64,000 bases of DNA from Streptomyces vietnamensis (GTDB lineage Bacteria; Actinomycetota; Actinomycetes; Streptomycetales; Streptomycetaceae), in contig NZ_CP010407.1 of assembly GCF_000830005.1 (NCBI RefSeq), forward strand, positions 7,948,001 through 8,012,000. The letters run 5' to 3'. This document shows, in pieces, positions 19,487-27,856 of the stretch. Every line of letters begins with the position of its first letter. The stretch's first letter is position 1. The translations under genes were made by a program, and so were the position numbers. The notes beneath the pieces were generated by a model. The model saw only the letters and a list, made by a program, of their open reading frames with translations. It had not been told where the DNA came from and did no database searches.

Positions 19487-19894
19487 ATGCAGCCACTGCC
19501 GAACATGGACTGGATCCTCACGGACCTGCTGGGCGAGGTCCCGTACGTGCGACACGTGGTCGCCCTGTCGTCGGACGGCCTGTGCATCGGACAGGCGAAC
19601 ACGGCCCCCGACACCGCCGACGCGATCGCCGCCGCCTGCTCCGGCATCCAGAGCCTCGCGCGGGCCATCGCGCAGATGTTCCCGGAGGGCGACGGATCGA
19701 CGCACATGGTCGGGATCGAGGCCGACGGCGGGTACTTCTCCCTGATGGCGGCCGGACCGGGGGCCTACCTCGCGGTCCTCGCCGACCAGGAGGTGGACGC
19801 CGGACTCCTCGGCAGCCGCATGCGGACGCTGGTCACCCGGATCGGTCACTACATGACGAGCCCGCCTCGTGAGGACGTCGGGCAGGCGATGTGA
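19487..19894 (+). CDS. cvnB: conservon roadblock/LC7 protein CvnB
   Basis: A 135-residue roadblock/LC7-domain protein, second in the conservon. The fold is visible in LSSDGLCIGQAN and the later MVGIEADGGYFSLMAAGPGA strands. Roadblock proteins often regulate small Ras-like GTPases, here CvnD. The ATG at 19487 lies one nucleotide after the CvnA stop with GAGGA upstream; an in-frame ATG at 19472 would overlap CvnA. Its stop overlaps the CvnC GTG start. Confidence 0.92.
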   Translation: MQPLPNMDWILTDLLGEVPYVRHVVALSSDGLCIGQANTAPDTADAIAAACSGIQSLARAIAQMFPEGDGSTHMVGIEADGGYFSLMAAGPGAYLAVLADQEVDAGLLGSRMRTLVTRIGHYMTSPPREDVGQAM

Positions 19895-20247
19895 CATCGG
19901 AGAACCAGGACCCCTGGAATGAAGGCAATCCCGTCCCGCTCTACGTCATTACCGGCGGCCCGGACTCCGCGGCCGGAGCTTTCAACCTGGTCACGCTCAT
20001 CGCGACGCGGTCCGAACCCGACCCCGCCATGCAGCCCGAGCAGGCGGCCGTCCTCACCCTGTGCACGTACCCGCTCTCGGTGGCCGAGCTCTCCGCGTAC
20101 CTCAGCCTTCCCTTCAGCGTCGTCACCACGCTGCTCTCCAAGCTCGTCGAGGAGGAGCGGGTCGAGGCCATCGCGCCCGTGCCCGTGGCGGCCTATCCCG
20201 AACGCGGCCTACTGGAGGCGGTGATCCATGGACTACGCAAGCTCTGA
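19891..20247 (+). CDS. cvnC: conservon DUF742 protein CvnC
   Basis: A 118-residue DUF742 protein with a winged-helix look in the central part (SVAELSAYLSLPFSVVTTLL, about 70-90). In conservons it associates with CvnA, CvnB and CvnD at the membrane. It starts with GTG overlapping the CvnB stop, and its 3' end overlaps CvnD by 20 nt, so the whole set is translationally coupled. Confidence 0.92.
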   Translation: MTSENQDPWNEGNPVPLYVITGGPDSAAGAFNLVTLIATRSEPDPAMQPEQAAVLTLCTYPLSVAELSAYLSLPFSVVTTLLSKLVEEERVEAIAPVPVAAYPERGLLEAVIHGLRKL

Positions 20248-20851
20248 CGTACTCGATGCCGGCCGGCGCGACATCGACCTGCCACTGCCCCACGGCGCCA
20301 GGGGGGTGAAGGTCGTGGTCGTCGGCGGCTTCGGAGTCGGCAAGACGACCATGGTCGGGGCGGTGAGCGAGATCCCGCCCCTGACCACCGAGGAGACGAT
20401 GACGCAGGCGGGCGTCGGCATCGACGACAACCCCGGCGCCCGGGGCAAGAAGACCACGACCGTCGCGATGGACTTCGGACGGATCAGCATCAACCAGGAG
20501 CTGATCCTCTACCTGTTCGGGACCCCCGGACAGGAGCGCTTCTGGTTCCTGTGGAACGGCATCTTCGAAGGCGCGCTCGGCGCCGTGGTCCTCGTCGACA
20601 CCCGCAGGATCGAAGTCTCCTTCGAGGTCATCACCCGACTCGAAGACCGCCGCGTCCCGTTCGTCGTGGCCGTCAACGCCTTCCCGGAGGCCCCGCAGTA
20701 CCCCGTAGCAGATCTGCGCACCGCTCTGGCCCTCAGCAACTCCGTGCCCATCGTCACCTGCGACGCACGGAACCGGGCGTCCTGCCGCGACGCCCTGCTC
20801 TCGCTGATGGACTACCTGTGCACCCTCGCCGCCGCCCAGGAGACCGCATGA
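20228..20851 (+). CDS. cvnD: conservon Ras-like GTPase CvnD
   Basis: A 207-residue small GTP-binding protein, the switch of the conservon. The P-loop GGFGVGKTT is at 33-41 and the G3 motif TPGQE at 99-103. An NAFP sequence (about 140) stands where the usual NKxD base-recognition motif would be, as in other CvnD proteins. It overlaps CvnC by 20 nt and the P450 start by 4 nt. The operon arrangement suggests the P450 is part of the signalling set. Confidence 0.93.
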   Translation: MDYASSDVLDAGRRDIDLPLPHGARGVKVVVVGGFGVGKTTMVGAVSEIPPLTTEETMTQAGVGIDDNPGARGKKTTTVAMDFGRISINQELILYLFGTPGQERFWFLWNGIFEGALGAVVLVDTRRIEVSFEVITRLEDRRVPFVVAVNAFPEAPQYPVADLRTALALSNSVPIVTCDARNRASCRDALLSLMDYLCTLAAAQETA

Positions 20852-22290
20852 CCGTCCCACCCACCGAACACGCCACCGCACAGCCCGGGGCGATCCCGCC
20901 CCCGGGCTGCCCGGCCCACATCGGCGACGGCCCCGGCGGGGCCACCCGGCTCTTCGGACCCGCCGCGGAGACGGACCCGATGGGTCTGTACGAGCAGCTG
21001 CGCGCCGCCCACGGTCCGGTGGCGCCCGTCCTGCTCGACGGCGACGTCCGCGCCTGGCTCGTCCTCGGGTACCTGGAGAACCGTGACGTGGCCAGCCGCC
21101 CGACCCAGTTCTCCCGCGACCCGCGCGTCTGGCACGGCTGGCGCAGCGGGGAGATCGACGCCGCCACCTCCCCGCTCGTCCCGATGATCGGCTGGCGTCC
21201 CGACTGCGTCTGCGCGGACGGCGAGGAGCACCAGCGGCTGCGCGGCGCGGTCACGGCCGGCCTCGGCCAGTTCGACCACCGCGGCCTGCGGCGCCTCATC
21301 ACCCGCTTCGCGCACGAGCTGATCGACACGTTCTGCGAGCGCGGCGAGGCGGAGCTGGTGGAGCAGTTCGCCGAGCACCTGCCCATGCTCACCCTGACCC
21401 ATCTGCTCGGGATGTCGGACGAGTCCGCCCCCAAGCTGGTGCACGCCGCCCGCGACCTGTTCAAGGCCACTGAGACCTCGCTCGCCAGCAACGCCTACGT
21501 CCTGGAGTGCCTCGAACAGCTCGTCGTCGAGAAGCACAGCCGGCCGGGCCAGGACATCGCCTCCGCGCTGCTCGCCCACCCCGCGGGCCTCAACGACGAG
21601 GAGGTCCAGCACCACCTGCGGCTGATCCTGCTCGCCGGCTACGAGACGACCGCCAACCTCATGGCCAACGTCCTGCGCATGGTCGTCACCGACCCCCGGT
21701 TCCGCGGTTCCCTCGCGGGCGGCCAGATGACCCTGCCGGAGGCGGTGGAGCAGGTCCTCTGGGACGAACCGCCGCTGATGGTGTGCCCGGGCCGCTGGGC
21801 CAACGGCGACACCACCCTCGGGGGCCAGCAGATCAAGGCGGGCGACATGCTCCTGCTCGGCCTGGCGGCGGGCAACGTCGACAAGACGATCCGCCCGACC
21901 GCCGACACCCCCGTGCACCACAACCGCGCGCACCTGTCCTTCAGCGCCGGCACGCACGAATGCCCGGGCCAGGACATCGGCCGCATCATCGCCGACGCGG
22001 GCATCGACATCCTGCTCACCCGGCTTCCCGACGTCGCCCTGTCCGTCCCCGAGGAGAGCCTCAGCTGGCGTTCCTCCACCTGGGCCCGGCACCTCACGGC
22101 CCTGCCCGTGGAGTTCCTCCCGCGCCCCCCGCAGGCCGACGACCTCCCGGCCCCGCTGCCGGCCCCGCCGGCCCGGAGCGGGAGGAGCCCCGCGGTGGCC
22201 CCGCCGCCGGTCACGGACGCGCCGGCGGGAGGACCTGCGCCCCGGGTCTCGTGGCTGATCCGCGTCAAGCGCTTCCTGGGCTGGGGATAG
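20848..22290 (+). CDS. conservon cytochrome P450, CYP157-like
   Basis: A 480-residue P450 translationally coupled to CvnD. The heme-binding loop FSAGTHECPG gives Cys372. The I-helix AGYETT motif is near 263-268. The K-helix ExxR motif is missing: residues 301-305 read EQVLW. This matches the CYP157 family of Streptomyces, known for lacking ExxR while keeping the heme Cys. The C-terminal 70 residues are Pro/Ala-rich and end in a basic, Trp-containing segment that could touch the membrane. It is convergent with a terpene synthase. Substrate unknown. Confidence 0.92.
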   Translation: MTVPPTEHATAQPGAIPPPGCPAHIGDGPGGATRLFGPAAETDPMGLYEQLRAAHGPVAPVLLDGDVRAWLVLGYLENRDVASRPTQFSRDPRVWHGWRSGEIDAATSPLVPMIGWRPDCVCADGEEHQRLRGAVTAGLGQFDHRGLRRLITRFAHELIDTFCERGEAELVEQFAEHLPMLTLTHLLGMSDESAPKLVHAARDLFKATETSLASNAYVLECLEQLVVEKHSRPGQDIASALLAHPAGLNDEEVQHHLRLILLAGYETTANLMANVLRMVVTDPRFRGSLAGGQMTLPEAVEQVLWDEPPLMVCPGRWANGDTTLGGQQIKAGDMLLLGLAAGNVDKTIRPTADTPVHHNRAHLSFSAGTHECPGQDIGRIIADAGIDILLTRLPDVALSVPEESLSWRSSTWARHLTALPVEFLPRPPQADDLPAPLPAPPARSGRSPAVAPPPVTDAPAGGPAPRVSWLIRVKRFLGWG

Positions 22291-22317
22291 GCGCGTTCCG
22301 GGGCGACCCCGCTGCCC

Positions 22318-23337
22318 TCAGTCCGGTAACGAGGCGTAGCGGGGGGCTCCGGTGTACCAGGCGTGGAGGCCGGAGAGGAATCCGCACGCTCCCCGGAGCC
22401 AGGTCTCCAGCTCGGCCCGTTCCTCGCGGTCGAGGCCGTCCCGGCGCACGAGCAGCGGCAGTTCGCTCCGTCTGAGGTGCTCGAAGTCCCGCAGGCGGGC
22501 GTTCACCAGGTTCAGCGCGGCGGGCACGGCGTCGCGGAGGGAGATCCCCAGGGACGTTCCGACGACCAGAACCAGATTGTTGACGTCCTTCTCCTCGTGC
22601 ACCTCCCTTTCATAGGACGCGATGTCGTTCGCGAGACCCATGAAATCCATGAAGGCGTCGAGCAGGGCGCGGACGGTCCGCGTGTGCCGTATCTGTTCGG
22701 GTATGCGGGCGCCGGTCGCCAATTCGACGGAATAGGGGGCCGTATAGGCGGCGAAACTCTCCCGTCGGAACGGGGCGTAATCGATCAGATGGGGAATGCG
22801 GCCGCTGCGGCTGTTGACCAGTTCCTCGACCCCCGCGTCGATGTACCGCGCCAGGGCCCGGTTGAATTCCGTCCGCCAGTGCGCAAGGCGCGGCGGGAAG
22901 AGCTGCTGCTGCAGATCGGCTATTCCCCGCTCGACGGCGTTCGTCGGTTCGGGCAGCCGGGCGCCGCGCTCGGGCCGCAGGAAGGCGTGCAGCCGGGTGG
23001 TGAAGGCCCGTGCTCCGGCGAGGTCGCCGGTCTGCTTGAACGCGGAGGCGAAGTAGTCGTCCCAGGCCAGGGCCCAGATGTTGAACCGGTGGTTGAGCCG
23101 GAGGTCGGCGAGCGAGGCGTCGGGCAGGGTCCAGGCGGTCAGCTGGTCGACGGTCATGGCGTGGAACGTGGAGCGGCTCCAGATCGCGGGACGGGCCGAC
23201 GGCCCCCGGTAGCCGTCCAGCATGCCCATGGCGCGCGCCCAGGACTCGCTCTCCTCGTGCAGCGCCGGCAGATGCGGGTTCACCCGCAGCGCGTAGGGCA
23301 TCCACAGCAGGGGGACTTCGACGGCACGCACGGTCAT
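22318..23337 (-). CDS. class I terpene synthase
   Basis: A 339-residue bacterial class I terpene cyclase. The metal-binding NSE triad is clear: N237-D238-x-x-S241-x-x-x-E245. The first aspartate motif is reduced to D93-D94-Y-F-A, with no acidic residue two or three positions later. It lacks a signal peptide. It lies tail to tail with the conservon P450 (27-bp gap), and terpene synthases beside P450 genes often share a pathway, but convergent order makes co-regulation uncertain. Its middle part uses TAT, AAT and GAA codons more than its neighbours. The product (sesquiterpene-type is my guess) cannot be told. Confidence 0.85.
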   Translation of the reverse strand: MTVRAVEVPLLWMPYALRVNPHLPALHEESESWARAMGMLDGYRGPSARPAIWSRSTFHAMTVDQLTAWTLPDASLADLRLNHRFNIWALAWDDYFASAFKQTGDLAGARAFTTRLHAFLRPERGARLPEPTNAVERGIADLQQQLFPPRLAHWRTEFNRALARYIDAGVEELVNSRSGRIPHLIDYAPFRRESFAAYTAPYSVELATGARIPEQIRHTRTVRALLDAFMDFMGLANDIASYEREVHEEKDVNNLVLVVGTSLGISLRDAVPAALNLVNARLRDFEHLRRSELPLLVRRDGLDREERAELETWLRGACGFLSGLHAWYTGAPRYASLPD

Positions 23338-23558
23338 GGGGACCGACCTCCTTCTGTCCTCGGCCCTCATCGGTACGCCGCGCGGCCGGGCGCTGCCCGG
23401 CCTGCGGCTCTCCAAACCTGCCCGCCAGGGACGACCGGAAACCGACAACTGTCCACCGTCGGCGATCAGTTCGGGGTCACTCGTGGAACGGAACGATCCT
23501 TCTGTTGCCACGACCGCTGCCGAGACCGCTGCCACGGCCGTTGCCGCGGAGGACCGTG

Positions 23559-24620
23559 TTACAGCGGCTGATCGGGCCAGTCGAGGAGGCGGGCGCCGAT
23601 GACGGCCGTCTGGAGGGTGTAGCGCTGGACGGGATCGGCCGGGTCGGCGCCGGTCAGACGGTGGATGCGGTCCAGGCGGTAGGTCATGGCCCGCACGCTG
23701 AGGCTGAGGCTGCGGGCCGCCTGGGCGGTGACGCAGCCGGTGTCGAAGTACGCCGTGAGCGTGTCGAGGAGGGGCTTCGCGCCGCCGCGGGCCTGCCGGA
23801 GCGGGCCGAGCACGGTGCGGACGAGCTCGGCCATGGCCTGCCGGTCGCGGGTGAGGACGGGGTAGACGAGCAGGTCGGCGGCGTGCAGGACCGGCTCGTT
23901 CAGGTTCATGCGGGCCGCGAGGGCGAGGGCGTTGAGGGCCTCCTCGTAGGAGTGGACGACGCCGCCCGCGCCCGGGTGCGCGCGGCCGATGGCCACCTGG
24001 CCGCCGTCGGTCGCCGCGTACGCCTGCTTGGCGAAGTGGGTGAGCACCTCGGGCTCGTCGCCCGGCGCGACGCAGATCAGCCGTCCGTCCTTGGTGGTGA
24101 GCAGGATGCGGCGGTTGCCGAAGCGGGCGACGAGCGAGGACTCGACGGTACGGGTGACCGCGGAGCCGTCGCTGTACGGTTCCGGGCCCTGGGCGACGGC
24201 CACGGCGTGGGCGTGGGACAGGAGCAGTCCGAAGCGCTCGGCCCGCTCCGCCAGGCGGCCGAGGTCGCTCCGGCCGTAGAGCAGGTCGTCGATGAACTCG
24301 CGGCGCGCCGCCTCCTCCTGGCGCATCGCCAGGTACTGGGCCCGCTCGTGCCCCTCGGCGAAGGCGTCCACGGCCTGCTCGACGGCGCTCAGGAGGTGGT
24401 CGGCGACGGCCGGCGGCAGGCCGGGGCGCACCCGCTGGGCGGCGGAGAGGTGGGCCCGGACGAGGGCCCGCAGTCCGATGCCGGCCTCCGCGGCCCGCTC
24501 GCCGAGCGCACCCAGGGCTTCGCGTTCCTCCCGGCTGAGTCTTCGACGGGTCGCGCACACCCCCGCCAGGATCTCGGCGTACCCCTCCAGGTACTCCTCG
24601 GCCGACTCCCGCTCCGACAC
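23559..24620 (-). CDS. PucR/CdaR-type transcriptional regulator
   Basis: A 353-residue regulator. An N-terminal helical domain (about 1-130) and a central GGDEF-like CdaR domain (about 140-270) precede a C-terminal PucR helix-turn-helix (about 290-345) with the CVTAQAARSLSLSVRAMTYRLDRI signature region. The GTG at 24620 was chosen for the GGGGGAGG site 5 nt upstream; a longer ORF to 24731 lacks one. Targets may include itself or the zinc-ribbon gene upstream, given the phased repeats and inverted repeats in the intervening region. Confidence 0.87.
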   Translation of the reverse strand: MSERESAEEYLEGYAEILAGVCATRRRLSREEREALGALGERAAEAGIGLRALVRAHLSAAQRVRPGLPPAVADHLLSAVEQAVDAFAEGHERAQYLAMRQEEAARREFIDDLLYGRSDLGRLAERAERFGLLLSHAHAVAVAQGPEPYSDGSAVTRTVESSLVARFGNRRILLTTKDGRLICVAPGDEPEVLTHFAKQAYAATDGGQVAIGRAHPGAGGVVHSYEEALNALALAARMNLNEPVLHAADLLVYPVLTRDRQAMAELVRTVLGPLRQARGGAKPLLDTLTAYFDTGCVTAQAARSLSLSVRAMTYRLDRIHRLTGADPADPVQRYTLQTAVIGARLLDWPDQPL

Positions 24621-24637
24621 GGTTCCTCCCCCGTTCC

Positions 24638-24664
24638 TGACGCGTCCCTGACGAGTTCTTGACG
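24638..24664. promoter_or_regulatory. three phased TGACG repeats upstream of the PucR-type gene
   Basis: TGACG occurs at 24638, 24649 and 24660, exactly 11 bp apart and so on one face of the helix, 18-44 nt upstream of the regulator's GTG start. This spacing suits cooperative binding of a regulator, possibly autoregulation. No experiment supports it. Confidence 0.4.
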
Positions 24665-24728
24665 CGCGGTGATCAAGGGTGACATGCCCGTGGCCGGGGT
24701 GGGGAACCGGCATCGAGGAGGCGTCCAA

Positions 24729-24824
24729 CACTGCCGGATCACGGCAGTGCGAAGCGGGTGATCATGCCTCAGGATCACAGGGGGTCCGGTGCCGGCAAAC
24801 GGGGGAGTTGGCGGCACCGGACCC
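24729..24824. promoter_or_regulatory. cluster of three inverted repeats in the 24.6-24.9 kb intergenic region
   Basis: The 326-bp region 24621-24946 has no gene. It holds CACTGCCG-N5-CGGCAGTG (24729-24749), GTGATC-N9-GATCAC (24758-24778) and a 13-bp perfect pair GGGTCCGGTGCCG / CGGCACCGGACCC (24782-24794 and 24812-24824, 17-nt loop). The last could be an RNA hairpin in the leader of the zinc-ribbon gene, the others operators. Confidence 0.5.
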
Positions 24825-24946
24825 GTAGCCACCACGGTACAAGCAGCGGGGCGGTCGGGGGGCCGGAATCGACCAGGACGGCCCGGCCGACGCGTGCCGC
24901 GCGCACCGGAACGCCGCCGGAGCCGGCGGAGGAAGCGAGAGACGGC

Positions 24947-25171
24947 ATGGCCAAGCCCGTGCACGCGGCGATCGGCGAGAAGCCGATCCGCTGCCAGGTG
25001 TGCGACAACGACACCTTCCGCGAGCGGGAGGTGAAGCTGAACAGCACGGGGATGGAGTTCTTCAACATGGCCTGGGCGAACGAGTCGGCGACCGGTCTGA
25101 TCTGCTGGTCGTGCGGCTACGTCCACCTCTTCGTCAACCGGGACGTCAGGCTCTACCGGATACGCGGGTGA
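24947..25171 (+). CDS. small zinc-ribbon protein
   Basis: A 74-residue protein with two CxxC pairs, CQVC (about 17-20) and CWSC (about 53-56), which should bind one zinc ion. The remainder has a beta-hairpin pattern, REREVKLNST and LFVNRDVRLYRIRG. Homologues of this kind are common in Streptomyces and uncharacterised. A GGAGGAAG site lies 11 nt before the ATG. The 3' end overlaps the convergent molybdopterin-domain gene by 26 nt. Confidence 0.82.
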   Translation: MAKPVHAAIGEKPIRCQVCDNDTFREREVKLNSTGMEFFNMAWANESATGLICWSCGYVHLFVNRDVRLYRIRG

Positions 25172-25637
25172 CCCCGGCCCCGGGGGAGCGCGGCGCCCGG
25201 AACGCGCCGATCCAGACGCCGGTGACGCCGCTCACGTAGCGGGCGCCGCAACGGTCCGAGGGGACGACGAGCTGCGCACCGGGACCGTCGAGCCACTCCC
25301 CGTCCATCCGGGTCGCGAGCAGGACGGGGGCGGCGCCGAAGTCGGAGTCGATCTCCGCCCAGGAGAGCAGCGCGTGATGCCCGTCGTCGCCGGTCACGGA
25401 GAGCAGGAAACGGGACCGCTCCTTGCGGCGGGCCGGATCGAACCCCGGACGCGTCGCCGCCACGACGTCGCGCAGCAGCGGGCCCTCGAAGGCGTGCCGC
25501 CGGGGACCGGCCGTCGCGCAGTCGAAGACGACCTCGGCCCGGTGCTGGGCCCAGTCCCTGCGCAGATCCGCGACGGTCAGGGTGGCCGGGAGGGCCACCT
25601 CTCCCCAGACGGCGAAGGCTCCGGTACGGCGACTCAT
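25146..25637 (-). CDS. oxidoreductase molybdopterin-binding domain protein
   Basis: A 163-residue protein matching the C-terminal half of sulfite-oxidase-fold molybdopterin-binding domains (for example AVWGEVALPATLTVADLRR and the GARYVSGVTGVWIGAF end). It is shorter than full YedY/MsrP enzymes. The conserved molybdenum-ligating Cys is not obvious; the single candidate is in FDCATAG (about 41). It may be a domain-only ligand-binding protein. The ATG at 25637 is preferred to an upstream in-frame ATG because it begins the conserved part. The tail overlaps the zinc-ribbon gene. The 205 bp upstream (25638-25842) hold no gene. Confidence 0.7.
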   Translation of the reverse strand: MSRRTGAFAVWGEVALPATLTVADLRRDWAQHRAEVVFDCATAGPRRHAFEGPLLRDVVAATRPGFDPARRKERSRFLLSVTGDDGHHALLSWAEIDSDFGAAPVLLATRMDGEWLDGPGAQLVVPSDRCGARYVSGVTGVWIGAFRAPRSPGAGVTRVSGRA

Positions 25638-25842
25638 CGTCAATCTCCCTCGGGCGGTCGGTGCGGCGACTGCGCCCAGTGATACCCGACCGCGCGGAGC
25701 GGGAACCATGACTGCCCGGTGAATCGGCCCTGCGTCCGTGCAATTGTGAGCTTGCTACGAGACATCGGGATGCATCTTCCGGTTCATTCACCAACGTCCG
25801 GCGTCGCCCGGCGGCCGAGTGCCGCCTCCCGGTCCGTCCGGC

Positions 25843-26643
25843 TCAGGTGGTGAAGGAGCCGTGCCGTCCCGCCCCGGACGCGAAGCGTGCGGCGCCCGAG
25901 AGGGTCTCGCCGGCCGACAGCGGCACCATGCCGTGCCGCAGTTCGACCGCCAGGGCCTCGGGCTCGGGCAGCCCGTGCTGCTCCCGTACGGACAGGCGGT
26001 CGTGGCGCAGGCACAGCTGGGGGAACGCGGCGATCTCCCGGGCGAGTTCCTCCGCCGCGGCCCGGGCCCGGCCCTTCGGCACGAGACGGTTGGCGAGCCC
26101 GATCTCGTACGCCTCCGCGGCCGCGACCGGCCGGCCGGTCAGGATCAGGTCCATGGCGCGGCTCTCGCCGATGAGCCGCGGCAGCCGGACCGTTCCGCCG
26201 TCGATCAGGGGCACTCCCCACCGGCGGCAGAACACCCCGAGGACCGCGTCCTCCTCGACGACGCGCAGGTCGCACCAGAGGGCCAGTTCGAGGCCGCCGG
26301 CCACGGCATGGCCGGTGACGGCCGCGATGACCGGTTTGGTCAGGCGCAGCCGGGTCGGCCCCATCGGGCCGTCGCCGTCGGGCGCCACCCGGTTCCCGCG
26401 CTCGGTGCCGACGGCCTTGAGGTCGGCGCCCGCGCAGAACGTGCCGCCCTCGCCCCACAGCACCGCGACCGAGGCCTCCTCGTCGGCCTCGAACGCGCGG
26501 AACGCGTCGGCGAGTCGGGCGGCCGTCGGTCCGTCGACGGCGTTGCGCGCGGCGGGCCGCGACAGGACCACCGTGGTCACGGGCCCGGAGCGCTCGACGC
26601 GGACGGCGTCCTGGTCCGCCGGTGTCGCTGCTGCATCGGTCAT
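25843..26643 (-). CDS. crotonase-fold protein (enoyl-CoA hydratase family)
   Basis: A 266-residue crotonase-fold protein. The oxyanion-hole segments are FCAGADL (about 69-75) and AVAGGLELALWCD (about 112-124), with a Glu where the first catalytic Glu of hydratases sits. In the next segment, RRWGVPLIDGGTVRLPRL, the usual second catalytic Glu (of a PE pair) is missing. It may therefore not be a standard hydratase; isomerase, hydrolase or lyase chemistry on an acyl-CoA is possible. It has no obvious partner genes apart from the nearby VOC gene 48 bp upstream. Confidence 0.83.
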   Translation of the reverse strand: MTDAAATPADQDAVRVERSGPVTTVVLSRPAARNAVDGPTAARLADAFRAFEADEEASVAVLWGEGGTFCAGADLKAVGTERGNRVAPDGDGPMGPTRLRLTKPVIAAVTGHAVAGGLELALWCDLRVVEEDAVLGVFCRRWGVPLIDGGTVRLPRLIGESRAMDLILTGRPVAAAEAYEIGLANRLVPKGRARAAAEELAREIAAFPQLCLRHDRLSVREQHGLPEPEALAVELRHGMVPLSAGETLSGAARFASGAGRHGSFTT

Positions 26644-26691
26644 GGGGGCATTCTCACGTGACCGCCGTCCGGGGACCAGGGCGGAGACCGC

Positions 26692-27489
26692 TCAGCCGGA
26701 CGGCGGGGTGAGGACGACGAAGTCGGCGTTCGACGGATCCAGGCAGACGGCGAGCCGGCCCACCCCCTCCATGTCCTGCGGCCCCATCTGCACCCCGCCC
26801 CCGATCGCGGTGATCTTGGCGAGGGTGGCGTCGCAGTCCTCGACGTCGAAGACGGGGTGCCAGTACGGCCGCCCGTTCGCGAGGGTGAGGGCGTCGGCGG
26901 GCACCTGCATGAGACCGCCGTGCATGCGCTCCTGGGGGAGTCCCGCGGGGGTGACGAGGGTGTACGTGCCCGCATCGCCCGGCAGGTCCATGTCGGCGAA
27001 CTGCCAGCCGAGGACCTCGCCGTAGAACTCCTTCGCGGCCGCCGCGTCGCTCGTGTACAGCTCGGTCCAGCTCAGCGATCCGGGCGCGTCCACGAGCTCG
27101 AAGCCCTTGGTGTCGCCGGCCTGCCAGACGGCGAACTGTCCCCCCAGCGGGTCGCTGTACTGGGCCATCCGGCCCTCATCGCCGAAGCTCCTCGGCTCCA
27201 CCCGTACGGTGCCGCCCGCGCGCTCCACCGCCCGGGTCGTGGCGTCCGCGTCGGTGACGGCGTAGTAGATCATCCAGGCCGAGCGGGCGCCCTGCTCGGT
27301 CAGCCTGCCGAGCCCGGCGACGATCTTCCCGTCCTTCCGGAACATCCCGCCCTCCGCGTCCCGGCCCTCGCCCATGGACTCGTACTCCCAGCCGAACGCG
27401 CCGCCGTAGAAGGCGGCGGCGGCCGGTACGTCGGGGGCGCCGAGGTCGAGCCAACAGGGGGCGCCCGGCACGAAGGCGGTGGTGAGCAT
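26692..27489 (-). CDS. two-domain VOC (glyoxalase-fold) protein
   Basis: A 265-residue protein with two vicinal-oxygen-chelate domains: residues 5-125 (GAPCWLDLGAPDVPAAAAFY start) and 135-262 (SWTELYTSDAAAAKEFY start). Each has the beta-alpha-beta-beta-beta pattern. Such proteins include glyoxalases, dioxygenases and antibiotic-binding proteins; this one resembles the hydroxylase-like VOC proteins abundant in Streptomyces. Substrate unknown. It may be co-transcribed with the crotonase gene that follows. Confidence 0.82.
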   Translation of the reverse strand: MLTTAFVPGAPCWLDLGAPDVPAAAAFYGGAFGWEYESMGEGRDAEGGMFRKDGKIVAGLGRLTEQGARSAWMIYYAVTDADATTRAVERAGGTVRVEPRSFGDEGRMAQYSDPLGGQFAVWQAGDTKGFELVDAPGSLSWTELYTSDAAAAKEFYGEVLGWQFADMDLPGDAGTYTLVTPAGLPQERMHGGLMQVPADALTLANGRPYWHPVFDVEDCDATLAKITAIGGGVQMGPQDMEGVGRLAVCLDPSNADFVVLTPPSG

Positions 27490-27624
27490 GACGGTTCCCT
27501 TTCGCGGTCCTGTACGGATCAGCCTCGCACCGGGCACCGCTTCCCGCCCGTCGGTGACGCGGCCGTCCGCCTTTTCATCCGCCGTACATGGAACCGCGGA
27601 TCCATTCCGCATACTGTCGTGCAC

Positions 27625-27711
27625 ATGGCAGCAGGAATCCTCACTGCGCGCCGCCACGTCGACCAAGGGCACCTGGCGAGCGCCCTCTGTACGGTCGCCC
27701 CGGCGCGCTGA
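27625..27711 (+). CDS. Cys-containing leader peptide upstream of sulfatase gene
   Basis: A 28-codon ORF (starting Met-Ala-Ala-Gly) with the core ARRHVD followed by eight residues and a Cys (residue 22). The core RRHVD-x8-C is shared exactly with another short ORF in this window (41247-41315). Short Cys-bearing leaders are known upstream of sulfur-metabolism genes in Actinobacteria and are thought to sense cysteine supply by attenuation. Here it ends 145 nt before a sulfatase start, with a possible hairpin between. The rest of 27490-27856 has no gene. Confidence 0.65.
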   Translation: MAAGILTARRHVDQGHLASALCTVAPAR

Positions 27712-27782
27712 ACGCGCCCCTCCCCCCACGGGATCCCCACCTGGCGCCCCCGCCCGACTCCCGTCTCTTCCCCTTCCCACGA

Positions 27783-27815
27783 CGGCCCGACCGCACGTTC
27801 CCGTGCGTCCGGCCG
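27783..27815 (+). promoter_or_regulatory. hairpin between leader peptide and sulfatase gene
   Basis: An inner stem CGCACG-TTCC-CGTGCG (27792-27807) is nested in an outer pair CGGCC / GGCCG (27783-27787 and 27811-27815). It lies between the leader stop and the sulfatase ribosome site, where an attenuator would be expected. There is no U tract. Confidence 0.4.
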
Positions 27816-27856
27816 CTGTGCCCCCCTGTGCTGTCGCACCCAGAGGAATGGACATC

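Noticed and set aside
27848..27856. Alternative sulfatase start at ATG 27848
   Set aside because: The AGAGGA ribosome site would be directly adjacent to this ATG; the ATG at 27857 has proper spacing and begins the Tat signal.
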